In this document: positions 51,701 through 63,700 of the stretch, in pieces
How the letters are laid out: every line of letters begins with the position of its first letter
Numbering within the stretch: position 1 is the stretch's first letter
NCBI RefSeq assembly: GCF_901709675.1
Contig: NC_051098.1
Span: 14,661,918-14,725,917, forward strand
Direction of reading: 5' to 3'
DNA from: Syngnathus acus
Taxonomy: Eukaryota; Chordata; Actinopteri; Syngnathiformes; Syngnathidae
DNA length: 64,000 nucleotides
Translations under genes and position numbers: made by a program
The notes under the pieces: model-generated
Told to the model about the DNA's origin: nothing
Database searches by the model: none
Seen by the model: the letters and a program-made list of their open reading frames with translations, nothing else

Positions 51701-54700
51701 CCATTATATATCTGCACCTTTAAGCAGATCTGCACCAAAAATGTTTTTCACCTGACTGGATGATGCTAATGAGCTCCTTTTCACCCGCACGTTGAAGTAT
51801 TTTTCAAAGGGAGCTACTTTGAGGTACTTTAGACTGCCTGATAAAAGTTCTCCAAGATCTGCTGAGCGAGATTACAATGATGGATTCCGCCATGGAGGAG
51901 ACGGCTCGGCTTGACACCCGAGCTTTGCTCTGTCACTCACGGCGGGAAATTAAAAGATATCAAGACTTTGCAAAGTCAAACTTCTCCTGCAAACACAGGT
52001 GTAGTGACATCGAAGGCGACAGTATATTCGCGAGTTCTTTGAAAGGATAACGCAAAGCTTCTGCAAATACACAAAACCCGCCCCTCCCCTCCCTATGAAT
52101 TATGAATTTGCAATGTTATTTGTTTACTCAGTGTAGGACGGGGAGATGTGCATAATTCATCAGCTCCGCCAGAATGGACAACAGAGAAAAACGCTACAGG
52201 AGAAAGTCACGCAAATCAAGACTAAACAATTCCAACAAATGTTTTGCCAGCAATATGGCCGCCTGCTTCTCACCTATGTAATTAGTTCTGGTGGGTTTTT
52301 TTTCTCCGCAGTACTCCGAGATGATTTCCGTCAAGCGCCGAGCGACGTGGTGGTGGCCGCCGGCGAGCCCGCCGTCTTGGAGTGCGTCCCCCCGCGCGGT
52401 CACCCCGAACCGTTGGTGTCCTGGAAGCGCAACAACGTCAGGGTCAACGCCAAAGACGAACGCATCTCGGTGAGTAGCGGCCAAATTCTAATTTTATTTG
52501 TCGTAAAATATCACATTATTATATATATCACGTGATTATCCAATAATTAAATTTTTTAACTGAAAATTCTAAAATGATTTGAACTGAAAATTCAAAAAAT
52601 ATTCAAATTCAAATGAACAAATGAAATTAAAATTTGACCATGACTTATTTGTATTTTTAATATAAGACTTAGTTGTGATGCTATTCTTTTTAGGTGCGCG
52701 GGGGCAAGTTGATGATCTCGCACACCAGGAAAGGCGACGCGGGCATGTACGTGTGCGTGGGCACCAACATGGTGGGCGAGCGCGACAGCGACCCCGCTGA
52801 GCTGGTGGTGTACGAGCGCCCCGTGCTGGTGCGCAGACCCGTCAACCAGGTGGTCATGGAGGACGACACCGTCGACTTCCTGTGCGAGGTCCACGGCGAT
52901 CCACCTCCCACTGTGCGATGGCGGCGAGAGGACAGGGAACTCCCTCGAGGGAGGTAAGAAGTGTGAACAAAATATTTTTTTAGCGCCAACTACTGCCAAA
53001 AGGACTTATTTGTAGTATCGGTGCCTGGTATCAGCAGCCTCCTTGAGTACTCAATACCTCAAAATAAGAGTGCCAACTATTGGCAAAGAAGACTTACTTT
53101 TTTTAACCTTAAGTATCGGTATCTGGTATCGACGGCCGCCTTGTGTACTCGATACCTTAGAATAAGCGTGCCAACTGTTGCCAAAGAGAAGCTTAGTCTG
53201 TCTTTTTTTCTTTCTTTTTTTTAACCTTAGGTATTGGTTACTGGTATCGGCAGCTTCTTTGAGTACTCAACACCTTAAAATAAGACCGGCATCGGTCTGA
53301 TACGGATGCCTAGTATCGGAACTGTGACCTTGAATGTGTACTGTATGAGGTTAATATTAGTGTATGAATATGAGCGTGTGGATCAGTGGTCTGACCTAAC
53401 TCAATAAAGACGGGACCATAAAAGGATCCATTAGTCGGCAGAATTATCCTGTGACTGATTTCCTTTCCCTTTTTCTTCCAACTCAATATACCATGTACTT
53501 AGCTAAGCCTATTAAATAATTCTGCATTTGCTCACTCGCTAATGTAATTAATATTTGAAATTAATCGCTAATGATTAGTGGAATGACTTTCCATACTTTG
53601 CAAAAAGAGCTTCTGTTTGATCTTATTACGCACATAATACCGACTCGGCTTCTTAACGCGAAATTATTTTCCAGATGATGGCATAACTTCCCACCGGGCT
53701 CTCTTCGTTTGTTAGGTTCGAGATCCGCAATGGCAACAGCCTGCGTTTATTCCGCGTGAAGGAGCAGGACGAGGGCACGTACACCTGCATGTCGGAGAAC
53801 AGCGTGGGCAAGACGGAGGCCTCGGCCATGCTGCAGGTGCACGGTGAGCCGATGAACAGGAACAAGACATGCATTTTGTATGCCGGCTGAACATGCTCAA
53901 GCATGCATGGAAGCTAGCAAAAAAAAAAAAAAACTTTACCCACTTTTTTCCCAAATCTTTAATCCGCTCATTTTTTCATGTTGTCAGTGCGGCACTAATA
54001 CTCTCTTCATGTCCACATCACATTAAAAAAAAAAAAAAAGTGGTCATTTCCTGTCCGGTGCTTGTTTTGGCCCGAGTTAGCATTCGCCACATCTGTCGGG
54101 ATTATGCTAAACTGTCGGGATTAGGCCATTTGACAGATGTTTTGCTGGACGTGCGCTTGAACTCGCTGCCGCCGAGCAGCCCCCGCATTCATAAGACATG
54201 ACTCCTCTTCCGTTTCTCCTTCCTGGTTTTCCTCGCCCTGATTCCTGCGTCTAGATTCAAACGTTTTCCTCCACTTACGCTTTTATCAGTCTAAATGAAA
54301 TCCAATCCCGGCAAATTGTCGTTCACTTCCATTCGCTGTGTGTGTGTGTTTTTTTTTTTTCATTTTCCACACGCTATCGGCGCTTTTGTGATGTCGCTGC
54401 GTGTTTCATCCATCTCATTAATTTTCCATCTCTCTCCATCTTGTTTCAAACCCTATCATCATTCCAGCTGGCCGGCTACATAACTTCCACTCATCCCCTC
54501 CGTGCCGCCCCCCACCCTTGTCGTTTCGTATTCTTATTTTCCTGTTTGACAGACAGCGCGTCTTCCTTGGCTTTGAGGAGCACAAATAAAAAACTTCAGA
54601 TAAGCGCAAGTCCAAATTACTACATCACAGACTCATAAATCCGTTCATGTCTCTGTCGGGCCTTCTATTGCTCAAACTAATTCTCACTCGGCATTTCTGA

Positions 54701-57700
54701 GCACCAATTAGTGCAATTACTTACTAACAGAGAGGAGCAAAGTTTGACCCCAAACTGCTCTGATAGGCTAACACGTTCACTACCATCGACGGCTATAGAC
54801 GTCAAATTTCCATTTTAACTGGGCTGACAGTGTAAAGCATTTTTGCTTTGACTTATACGGCGACTTTTTAGCATCTTATTATTTCAATGTGTGACTTCTA
54901 TAAATCTGTTCAGATGTTAAAATTCTGCACGAGAAACCTGTGGGAAGATGAAAACACAGACAGGTGTTTTCTAGCAAAACAGCAGAAGCATGAGATGTCA
55001 TGAATGTGATTCATGCAGCCCACGTTGCGCACCGAATAAACAAATTTTATGTTGGCATTTTTCCCAAAATTGTCCTTTTCTAGTTAGCTGTTATAATGCG
55101 TTTTTTTTTTTTTTCATCAGCCAATACCAATTAGGTCATTTTTTCACTGCCAGCACTACAAGTCCCAGAATGCACCAAAAAAAACACATTGACTCAAGAT
55201 TTGCTGACATCACAAATGTTCGAGACACATTTTTTGGATAATTTCAAAGTGTTGCTCTTTTAGAACACGATCTGATGCCGGAAAATGTGCCGACTTGCAA
55301 ACATAAGGGCGGACTAAAAGCCACGAGGTTTAATGGCCTATCTATCTTTGATGAGTTGCACAATCACGTGTTTTCGAAGCAATGATGACAGCGAGGAAAA
55401 AGACGTGCTTAACAAGTTTCCTCTTCTTCCCCTCTCCTGCTGTAGTGCCACCTCAGATCGCTTCCAAGCCACGGGACCAGATCGCCTCCCAGGGGAGGAG
55501 CGTCACCTTCCAGTGCGGCACCACGGGTAACCCCCCGCCTGCCATCTTTTGGCAGAAAGAGGGCAGCCAGGTGAGCAATTTGAAGAGTCACTTTTGTGAC
55601 ATCTTCTTGGAAGACTTAAAACGGAAGGAGCTGCTCTAGTGTAGAGCGGATGGGAGGAGAGGTGGAGGAGGAAGTACAGCAGGTGTGTGAAGAGCCTCTG
55701 CGGGCGGTACTTGAAGACAAACGGTGTCCTCCTTCCACGTGGGGGCTATAAATAAACAGCAAGAAGTTGCTTCAAATTTTTTTTTAACTGGTCTGTTTTT
55801 TTAGGGGGGGGGGGGGTCCATCTCTTTATGGGGATTATGTGCCTTCCACTCACGTCTAAGCCTCTTACAGAAATAATATGCATGCTTGTGCAAACACATC
55901 TATGCTATTTCCCACTCTGAAAAATAGAAGAAGAGTGTGAAACATCTGTTCGAGGCCCTCATGTGGATAACATAAAAAAAGCCCTTGTTATCCTTTTTTT
56001 TATGACAGCAATCTTTCCCCTACAGACTCGTCAGTTTTCCCAAAAGTGTTGTAAACGTAACTACATCAGCTCATGAACGCTTTCATCTGCCGAGACTACT
56101 TGAACTCGGTTGCCAGCCAAAACCAAAGGATAAAAAAAGTCTCATATCTTTTTGACAACTCAACTCTTTAACTCTGTTGCTAACCAAAACAGCAGTACCG
56201 ACCATATTTCCTCAAATAGAAGCCATCCTTGAAATAGAAACCATTCTAAAAAAAGACATAACTATAATTATCTCGGGCCCTAGGCACTATTGTCTACCGA
56301 GACTAGTTGAGCTCTGTTGCTAGCCAAAACAGCAGCACTGATCTATTTCTCTAAGACACGCCTCCCTTTTCCCCACTTAAGAATGGTGGTAAATGTAATT
56401 ATCTCAATCACCTCAATCTTCGTGTGTGTTTGCAATTCCCATCGCCACCTAGAGTACCGGAGTGGAACAGCATCATCAACGTAATGATTTTGTTACTGCA
56501 TGCTGTCATGTTGCTGTGTTTCCAGATGTTGCTGTTCCCTGGCCAACCGCCATCCCAGTCAGGCCGTTACTCCGTGTCCATGAAAGGCGAGCTGACCGTT
56601 ACCGACGTCCACCCGGAGGACTCTGGCTTCTACATCTGCCAAGCCATCAGTGTGGCGGGTAGCGTGCTGAGTAAGGCCCTGCTGGAGGTGGAGGGAGGTA
56701 TGATTCATCACTTGCACTTCAACCATGTTGACCTTTCACCTCATAATACATTAATTATCCTGACAATCCAAACCAAAATTTTATACATAGATGTAAATAA
56801 ATGTCTCCATGCTAGGACCTTCAGTCCAGATCCCGCCAATCATTCGCCAAGGCCCAGCCAATCACACGCTGTCCCTGGGTGCCACGGCCCGTCTGCACTG
56901 CCGAGTCATCGGGGGACCCTCGGTCAGGATTTCTTGGGAGAAGGACGGAGATAGAATTGAGGGGAACGACGATCACGTGACTTTAGCGGAGAACGGCACG
57001 TTGGAAATAAGAGACATAGAGGTGAGCCAGTGAGAGTAGCGTCAATATTAAAGGTGGCTTTATATAAAAATAGCCAGGTCAAATTATGACAATTTGAAAG
57101 TCTCCAAATAAGGTCAACGAGTCTATCTGACCTTCATCGTCTTTTTAGCTTTTCACTCCGATCCACTTTGATGCCAACTGCCAATTTATTCCACAATGAT
57201 GAGCGCCTTTCAAAGAGCGACGTCTCCGAGGTGCCACCTATCTCTCTCTCTCTCTCTCTCTCTCCGTTGCAATTACGTGCTCAGGCGGTGTATAATTGTA
57301 ATCTTAATGAAGGCCCCTGTTTGCAAATGCTAATGCGCTGCGCTTTGATGAAGGAGTGGGAGCGCCGTCGGGGGCCGTAACCCCACCTGGACTTTGGCAA
57401 GGCGGCATCCTTTATCCTTAATTGATTGGAGATAGCCTATTAATCATCTAACTGGCCTCTAATTAAAAGGCCTGCTTATTGTCTGCTCTTGCAAACTTAA
57501 CATTAAGCTTGGCTCCAGTGCACCATTGAGAGGGTGAGGAAGAGGAGGAAGAGGAGGAAGAGGAGGGGGGTTGGTTGATCTGCCTTGGCAATACGCTCAA
57601 TGGAACAGAAGAGATGCATTAGTGTAACATCGAGGGGGTGTTGAGGGAATACAAAAAAAAATGGAGATGACGCGTCAGAGACTAAAAATATTTAGCCCGC

Positions 57701-60700
57701 CCGCACACTGACATCGCGCCATCAATATTTCATTGGTGAGCTGAAGTCATCTGAAGATGTTCACCTGCTTGCATGCCGCCAAGGTCAACACTGCGGAGCA
57801 TGATCTCATTAGGTCTCTGGATCTTCGCAGCGGTGCGGGGCGGGGCGGGGAGTAACGAGGGCTCAGACTGACTGCTACAGATTGAGCCGAGTTACTTTCC
57901 ATCTTATTCTCAGAATCGACTCGATATTTTTAAGACAAATTCCTCCACACAACTCAAAATTGATTTGTGCCCGACAGGAAGCCGACTCTGGTATGTACAC
58001 GTGTGTGGCGTCCAGTCCCATGGGGGAGTCCAGTTGGAGCGGGATGTTGACCGTCAGAGGTATTTTGTGTTATGCTTTTCCGCACATCATCTCCAAAACC
58101 TCTCAGCGTCCCTTTCCTCAGCAGAAGGCCCTGTCTTGTCCCCGTCCCGGATTTCCGAGTTCATCCAATTGCCGGGACCCCCGCAGAAGCCCGTGGTGAC
58201 CGACGTGACCAGGAACAGTGTCACCCTCACTTGGCAGTCTAACCCACATGAGGGCGGGGCCGCCGTCACCTCCTACGTCCTCGAGGCCTTCAGGTACGTG
58301 CGGTCTCAGTCTGTCACTTTATTAGGTACCCCTGCGCCATCTTCGGATTGTCGCCCGCAGCCAGTCGGTGGGCAGCACCTGGCAGACGGTGGCCGACCAC
58401 GTGCGGCACGAGCGGCACACCGTCGTCGGGCTCATGCCCAACACCGTGTACCTCTTCATCGTCAGAGCTCTCAACTCGTACGGCCTGAGCGACCCCAGCC
58501 CCATCTCGGAGCCCGTCAGGACGCAGGGTGAGATGATTTACTTCCTGGATGCCAATCACCGTTTTTGCTAAATCTCTGCGGTTGAGTCTTTATAAAAGTG
58601 TGTGTTCCAGACGGAAGCACTTCAGAAACGGGCGTGGACCACAGACAGGTCCAGAGGGAACTCGGCGAGGTGTCGGTTTACCTCTCAAAGCCCGTCGTTC
58701 TGTCTCCCACCAGCGCCAAGATTTCTTGGACCGTGAGTGTCGAAGACACGCTTATCATCGCACAAGCTTCTCCATAATCGGATCACTGAATTTCCGCTCC
58801 CTTGCGCCAACTCTCCGCAGGTGGCTCGTCATTCCCGCAACGTTCAGGGGTACCGCGTGTTTTACCGTACCATCGGCAGCTCGTGGCTGGTTCAGGACGT
58901 GGAGGCCACGCCGGAGCACAGCACAGTCTTAGAGAATTTACTCGGCAACGCTGAATACGAGGTGAAGATTAGGCCGTACTTCAACGAGCTGCAGGGACAC
59001 GACAGCCTCATGGTGTTGCTACGCACCCCGGAAGAAGGTAAATGACACCACGTAAAATTCGACACCCAACTCCGCGTGAGCAAGCACTAAACAACAGAGG
59101 CGAGGAAAAACTGCCACTAAGGGAGAAACTTCAAGCGGAACGGAGAATGTCTACGCTTGCTAATAACGCTGAATAATTATAGCCGTGCCATTTGTTTATC
59201 ACTCCGCAGTGTTGAGCGCAGCACCGCAGGCGGTGTCGGTGGTGCAGCTCACCAACAGCTCCAGTATCAGCGTGTCCTGGGAACCGCCGCCTCATAGTGT
59301 GGATTGCGGCATCATTCGGGAATACAAGGTAAGGTCGTTTCAACATCAAGCAACAATAAGAGCTAAAAGTAGAACCTTGGATTACCAACTTGACTGACTT
59401 AGATCCCTGCATTCCAATGCAAAGAGTGTTTTTAAAGTAAAATGACTTGATTCGATTCGATTCAAAGGGATTACGATTATGATTCGATTCATCTCAGTTT
59501 GAGCGTATTGTTGTCGCTTTATATATTGTGAAAAAACTTGTCAGGACTGCAAATGTTCCTTTAAAGATATATATCCCCTAAAAAAGACGATTTGATTCGA
59601 TGCATTCGCATCTTTCAAATCAAAATGTTAGCGCTAGCTTAGTGCACCCTTTGACTAATACACATTTTCCTTGATTAGACCTCCTTAAATTACAAAGTAC
59701 CACTGCTCCATAACAATTTTGAATCAGCTCGTACATTTACATGTGTTAGCATTAGCATCAACGCTAATGTAGCTGTTATCCAATGGTCAGATGACTTATT
59801 AGCATTTAGCATGTACAATGACTGGACTGGCTTCGGAGCTTGTTATTGTCACAGTTTCGTTTGCTGCCCGCTACATGTTATATAACCAACTTCACTAACT
59901 TGGTCAGCTTGTTGACATTTGTAGCCCTTGTCTGTTTGCATTTATCACAGTGATGCTGTTAGGGAAAGAAGCGCACGTATTTCTTACTGCAGCCATAATT
60001 CCTGCACTCCAGTCACTGGCGGCAATGCAATGCAACTGGAACAAAGTGCTTTTTTTTTTTTTTTTTTTTAAATCCGCCTTCTTTCTGTAGTTTATACACT
60101 CGCATTATGAAATTAGTGATTATTCAGAGCCTCTTATCTGCTGCCTAGTACGTGCCGTTGTCATCGCGTTCTCAAGCTTCGCCGTGCCTGTCATCTCCTC
60201 TCAGCGCACTGATAAAACGGCAGCGTTCTGATTATCTATTCTCTCCCAGTGTGAGCGCCATGCTCATGACTCAGACCTCAGGCCTCATTTCGGAGAAGAA
60301 AAAAGAAAAAAATCATGGAAACAGAGCAGACTTGTTGTGATTCTGCCTGTTGTGTATTAATGAGAAGAAATGCGATCGTAATCTGCCTCAGGCAAGGATC
60401 ACTTTTAATCCCCTTAAACCACTCGCCATGTTTGCTCGAACACTGCGAGTCTTGAAAGTGGACTCAAACTATTTTCTTCTCTATTTTTTTTTTTTGCCAC
60501 GAGATTTTTCTCATGGGCTTTTTTTCAAACACCCTGTGTGAGCTCGTTCTCGTGTTGCGTTCAGGTGTGGTGCGTGAGCAGCATCTTGGATGAGGAGAAG
60601 CAAATCAACCGAACGGTGGACGGAGCAGTCGTGTCCATCCTGCTCAACGGTTTGCTGCCTGACGTGCGCTACGACGTCAGCGTGGCTGCCGTTACCAGCC

Positions 60701-63700
60701 TTGGAATCGGCGCTCCCAGCTCGCCTGTCCACTTTGTCCTCAGTGAGTCCTACGTCGGCCTCAACTAATCAACTATTGACAAATTATAAAAGGGTGGTGT
60801 GTGCCCCTACGGCCCCCCCTCTAGCTCCGCCAGTGTCTGCAGGACTTTTAACCGTGTGCTCGTTCCTCAGCTCCCCCGGCGGGCTATGCCTCCACGCCGG
60901 TGAGGACGGACAGCGACGTGAGCATCTCGGAGCAGATCACCGTGGTGGTGCGGCAGCCGGCTTTCATCGCCGGGCTAGGCATGGCCGCCTGGCTGGCTCT
61001 GATGGGCCTCAGCGGCTGGTTCTACTGTCGCCACCGCCGCAGGAAGCAGCTGGGCCACTACACTACGTCCTTCGCGTACACGCCGGCAGGTGAGCGACGA
61101 AGGGCGGACGGCAAAGACTGCATTTTACAATACAAAGGTTTCATGGGGGTTTTTTTCTTTCAATTTTGCCACCATGACGCATCTATTTGTTCCCGCTTGA
61201 AAGAAAAGAAGTCGTCACTTGAACCATTGCAGTGTAAATCCAGTCAAAGTGAACTTGGGTTGAACCTCTGAAATGTGACACTTTTCATTTTCAGATAGGC
61301 GGCGTTGTTCAAATTCGAAAGGATTACTGTGACTTCGACTGGCACTTCTGATAGACTGAGAAAAAAAGACGTTTTGACACGTTTTCTTGCAAACAACTCA
61401 TGGAAAAGTTCTTATTAGACCTCATGGGACATGCTCAAAGCTTACTGTCATTGTCAGCTGATTTAAGTGAATTTGTTTCTATGAGGCAACAAGAAACAAT
61501 TGCGGAGAAACTTGTGACAACTTTAATTTCAACTCGGTTGCAACTCAAGACCTGATTTAGAAATATTTCCTACCCAAACATACTTTTATGCATCATGCAA
61601 CTGCCATTATAATTAATTCCTTATGTAGAAAGCCCAAATTTGTATGGTAAAAAAAATCATTAAATGGCCAAATTTAAAAAAATTAAACCTTCAAAATATT
61701 TTTATAATATAAAAATTAAATATAAATTTATTATTTTTACTTTTTTTCCCCAATTTCATAGTCTAAAAATTTATGCATGATACATTTTTGCTTCCTTTAG
61801 TTGGCTTTGCTCACGGTGAAGGATCCGGACTCATGAATGGAGGGTAAATATTATGCTTTAACATTTAATTCTGAAGATTGTTTATAAGGTCATCCTCTGA
61901 AACAACCCAAATAAACACGATGAGTATTATGTTTACTGCTTTTAATTCATTTATTCTAGGCCGGGTATGTTGGGCTCGAACATGAGCAACTTCCCATGGC
62001 TGGCCGACTCGTGGCCCGCTCCCAACCTGATCCACAACAGCAAAGATTCCATCACGTGCTGCTCCAGCAAACTAGATTCTGAGAAATATTACAACGGTAA
62101 GAAAGCAGGGGATCAAATATGGGCACTGGCGGAACTAGAGGGGGGGCCTGTGGGGGCAACGCCCACCCCAGAGGAAAGAATTTTTACATTTTGATGCAAC
62201 ATTCCACCTTTGTGCGTAGCCGTCAGTATGGCTAACTACCAGTCGGTGAAGCACAACACGGCGTCTACCGACAGCCCCATCTACAGCACCATCAACGCGG
62301 CAAACGAGGAGGACCTGCTGAGCTACTACGACACCTACTCCAGCGCCTCCTACAAACAGGGGCCCGACCCGTATAGCAGCAGCCCGGCGCTGTCCAACAG
62401 TGGCCTGGTGGCTCTGGAGCAGGACCCGGACCAGTGGACCATCCAGTCTGGACACTCCACCACCGAATACGCCAAGCTGCACTACTCCAAGAAGAGCAAC
62501 GGTGATTAGATGGCTTAATTTGTCATCTTCTGCTGCCAGGGCATGAGGAGGACTCACAAGGTTGCGGAATGTATTGCTTAGACATCTGCCGTCATGGCAA
62601 CCGGCAGGACACTGTACCAAGGGACAGCTTAGAGGCGTAACAATAATGTGTCCTTGCATCTTTGAATTCCATGCACGTCACTCACAATAAGCTTCATTCT
62701 TGCAACTAATTACTCAACTCGGTTCCATCTCTACAGCACTTCAAGGACGACCACAACTGAAACGCTAGACAAGAATTGAAGACTAACATAACAGCCTTTA
62801 GAAATAAGTCCAGAATAACAAAGTTAGAAAACAAGCTGGTTTTAACATTCCCGACTGGCGATAGTGAGAAGTTCATATACTAAAATGTGTTTTAGGATCA
62901 GGACATTTTTAGAGGTCCACCAAGCAGGAAAAGACATCGTAATGAGAAGAGTGTCCTTCATGCTCTGTCTGACGAGTGTTCACTCAAGCATGTTGTCGCA
63001 ATTGTATTCTTGATAGAGAAACTGGTCAAGCAGAGATCCACCGGGTCGGTGTGCACGCCGGCGCCTCTCACTTGGGTGGACGTGTTATCGCTTCCTCTTC
63101 CCGCCAACAAGGAAGGACGCCACCTAGAGGTGGACGACGAGGACCGGCGCAGGTAAGATGGCCTTCAGGACTAAATAATTGTGTGTGGCAGAAGAAGGGC
63201 AGGGCCGCTCTCCCCATGGCGTGTCTAACTGATGGAATTAACCGCAATGTGACAACATGAATTAACTCGTGTTTTGTACTGACATGCCTGCGTTTAATTG
63301 AGCCTGTTGGCATTGAACGCGTTAGTCATAAAATTGCTCCTGGTACTACAAAATAAAAGAAACTGGAAGGCAATGTTTGGAGACTGCCATGTTGGAGATA
63401 TTTAGTGAGTATCACTCTTGGTAAAAAAAATGTAAATAAAAAAATTGCTGTCAAGCGCACATTTCTGTGATACAGCAGGAATTTCCTGGGGCTGAATTTG
63501 CCTTAGTTTATTTATTTTGCATAGAGATTATATTTGTCCTTTATTTCCTCACCAAATGAATTATTTAGTTATTAGAATATATATTTTTTATTATAATTAA
63601 AATGTAAATTAATTATTCAACAATGTATGAATTTGCAGATTATTTTTTTATTTGTTCACCCTGTGATTTAAAAAAAAAGTACAAGGTAATTCAGTAATTA

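Larger units (their letters stand above)
47025..52311 (+). other. robo3: robo3 intron 2 (5.3 kb)
   Basis: It contains the complete hAT-like MITE (47249-47569), a cluster of GATTAG/GGATTA words around 47900-47965 (paired-type homeodomain cores), a GGCCC pentanucleotide run (about 51417-51433) and an extremely AT-rich block (51540-51665). No exon is recognised. Confidence 0.65.
55446..58059 (+). other. robo3: robo3 exons 6-9: Ig4 and Ig5
   Basis: Exons 55446-55570, 56526-56697, 56816-57021 and 57978-58059 encode residues 312-506. Ig4 has [27 protein letters not shown] and [19 protein letters not shown]. Ig5 has [26 protein letters not shown] and [19 protein letters not shown]. Confidence 0.9.
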
